From positions 1 to 21,871 of the forward strand of contig JADGJL010000416.1 of NCBI GenBank assembly GCA_027600665.1: 21,871 bases of DNA, in the 5' to 3' direction. The notes beneath the pieces were generated by a model that did no database searches, was not told the DNA's origin, and saw only the letters and a list, made by a program, of their open reading frames with translations. Source of the DNA: Irineochytrium annulatum. Lineage: Eukaryota > Chytridiomycota > Chytridiomycetes > Chytridiales > Chytridiaceae. A program made the translations under genes and the position numbers. Positions 20,758 through 21,871 of the stretch are shown one piece after another (position 1 is the first letter of the stretch; every line of letters begins with the position of its first letter).

Positions 20758-21871
20758 ATGAAGAACATGTTCAGGACGGAGAGCAAGCGGGTAAGAACTG
20801 GATCCGGAGCCAGCATGCCGACGTGATGCTTACCATTCTTTCTTCAGGGCTCGTCCAACCCACGATCGGGCCGGCGAATGAGTGAGGGCACGCTCCTTCC
20901 CTCGTCGCGACCGCAATCAGATGTTTCCGCCAGGTCATCGCCCCTGTCGTTCCCCATGGCCACCATTCGCCACCCCTTGGCCTTCCCCATCTCCGTCCTG
21001 GCCGTCGTCCTCTCGGCTCTGTCGCTCCTGATGACCCTTAACATCCTGTCCGTAACCACACGGTCCACACAACCACCCTCCGACTCGTTTGGTTCCTCGC
21101 AAACCGCTGCAACAGTACCGGAATGCGATTTGTACGAGCTACCAGGTCGGCTGGACGTCAATGACCAGACATGGAAGGCCTCCCTCGTGTCTCCTCCGAA
21201 GCACTGCCACCTCAGCGGAGCATCGCAGACGAAAGACCACCTCGCAGCCATCAGGCAATCCTCTCGCGACGTCAACTTCCCTTTGCCGAAGGCGTTCCAC
21301 AACAAGCTCTTGCTGATCGTCGGCGACTCCAACGATCGTAACGTGATCGACAACATGTGCGATTCTATGGAAGGCGACCTCCGGCACGTGTTTGCGGATT
21401 CGGGCGATATCATCCCGGACGCGTGGTTCAATAACGGCGACAACAGGTTCTGTGTCGTAAGGCCGGGCAGGTCGCCTAAATTGCAGCAGGAGAAGCAGCT
21501 GGCGCTTCAGGAGGCGGAGAGGAAGGCAGCAGAGGAGGCGTTGGCGAAGCAGGTTGCCGCGCAGGCGCCGGCTGCAGAGGCGGCTGCCGTTGTGGCGCCG
21601 GTTGTGGCGGCGAGGGGGGAGGCGACGAAGGGGCAGGACGGTGTGTTTGTGATCCTGTTTGTGTTCCAGTATGGGCTTGCGAACGAGGATGGCGACACCA
21701 GGTAAGGATCGCTTTACTTCCTTTTGTATGCCCGCTCACTTTTCGCCTTTCAGGGACCACCTCCGCCCTGGCCTCTCTTACCACTTCACCGATATCGTGG
21801 GCACGATCCCGAACCTGATCAACATCCTCGCTCTGCGCCACTTCCCCGAGCTCATCGTCACCCCAAAACCC
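20758..21871 (+). CDS. Membrane-anchored SGNH/PC-esterase-like protein, paralogue B (3'-truncated by window edge)
   Basis: Exons: 20758-20790, 20848-21701, 21754->21871, with GT-AG introns of 57 and 52 bp. I chose ATG 20758 because the small first exon splices in phase onto the long frame through GTAAGA at 20791 and TTCTTCAG ending 20847; a start at 20878 is the alternative and would remove 21 residues. A hydrophobic anchor lies at about residues 55-80. NKLLLIVGDSNDRN holds the GDS nucleophile (about Ser172). The second intron is supported because FQYGLANEDGDTR joins to DHLRPGLSYHF, matching the same block in paralogue A (YGLGLDDGDTRPN...IRPGDPW). The distal DxxH block lies past the window end. 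Between block I and the FVI[LM] strand there is an Ala/Glu/Lys/Gln-rich helical stretch (codons about 21478-21610) absent from A. Similarity to A in N-terminal plan, PGRL, HC and GDSNDRN motifs shows the two are paralogues. Confidence 0.82.

Noticed and set aside
20878..20880. ATG 20878 as the start of SGNH paralogue B
   Set aside because: An upstream ATG at 20758 with a good GTAAGA...TTCAG intron joins in phase, so the longer N-terminus is preferred, though 20878 remains possible.
1..21871. tRNA, rRNA or CRISPR elements
   Set aside because: I read both strands for cloverleaf-like or regularly spaced repeat structures and saw none I could support.

Overview
The window looks like nuclear DNA of a fungus, most plausibly a zoosporic, early-diverging one such as a chytrid. 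Three things suggest this: many very short GT-AG introns (43-68 bp), a soluble-adenylyl-cyclase-like gene family that I recall as typical of zoosporic fungi and other flagellated eukaryotes and not of Dikarya, and a degenerate Ty3/Gypsy element of the kind common in Basidiomycota and chytrids. The lineage is inference; no marker gene fixes it.

Layout: (1) 1-4912 (+) is the 3' nine-tenths of a class III cyclase / STAND-type ATPase / helical-repeat protein (copy 1), cut by the window start. (2) 4913-5105 is its 3' flank, which recurs after copy 2. (3) 5178-5525 (-) is a relic of an ABCC-type ABC transporter nucleotide-binding domain. (4) About 5800-12400 (+) is a decayed Ty3/Gypsy retrotransposon with gag, zinc knuckle, protease, reverse transcriptase, RNase H and integrase, carrying about ten frameshifts or stops; no paired LTRs are visible. 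(5) 12480-12880 (-) may be a second relic of the same ABC transporter (end of a membrane domain), so the element may have landed in that gene. (6) 13071-18364 (+) is the complete, intact second cyclase paralogue (copy 2; 13 exons, 1561 aa). (7) 18713-20122 (-) and 20758->21871 (+) are two divergent paralogues of a membrane-anchored SGNH/PC-esterase-like protein; the second runs off the window.

The central story is a tandem duplication of a sAC-like gene. Both copies keep every exon boundary and an open frame. One 650 bp block, introns included, is almost identical between copies while flanking exons have diverged, which points to gene conversion. In both copies the second cyclase domain lacks the catalytic Asn and the adenine-contacting Thr expected from human sAC, and copy 2 lacks the arginine recalled as bicarbonate-binding, although its metal-binding Asp pair and the Lys are present. 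Whether this is a re-wired cyclase or a pseudoenzyme attached to a signalling ATPase is the most interesting question here.

All exon coordinates were worked out by eye from splice signals, frame continuity and agreement between the two copies.
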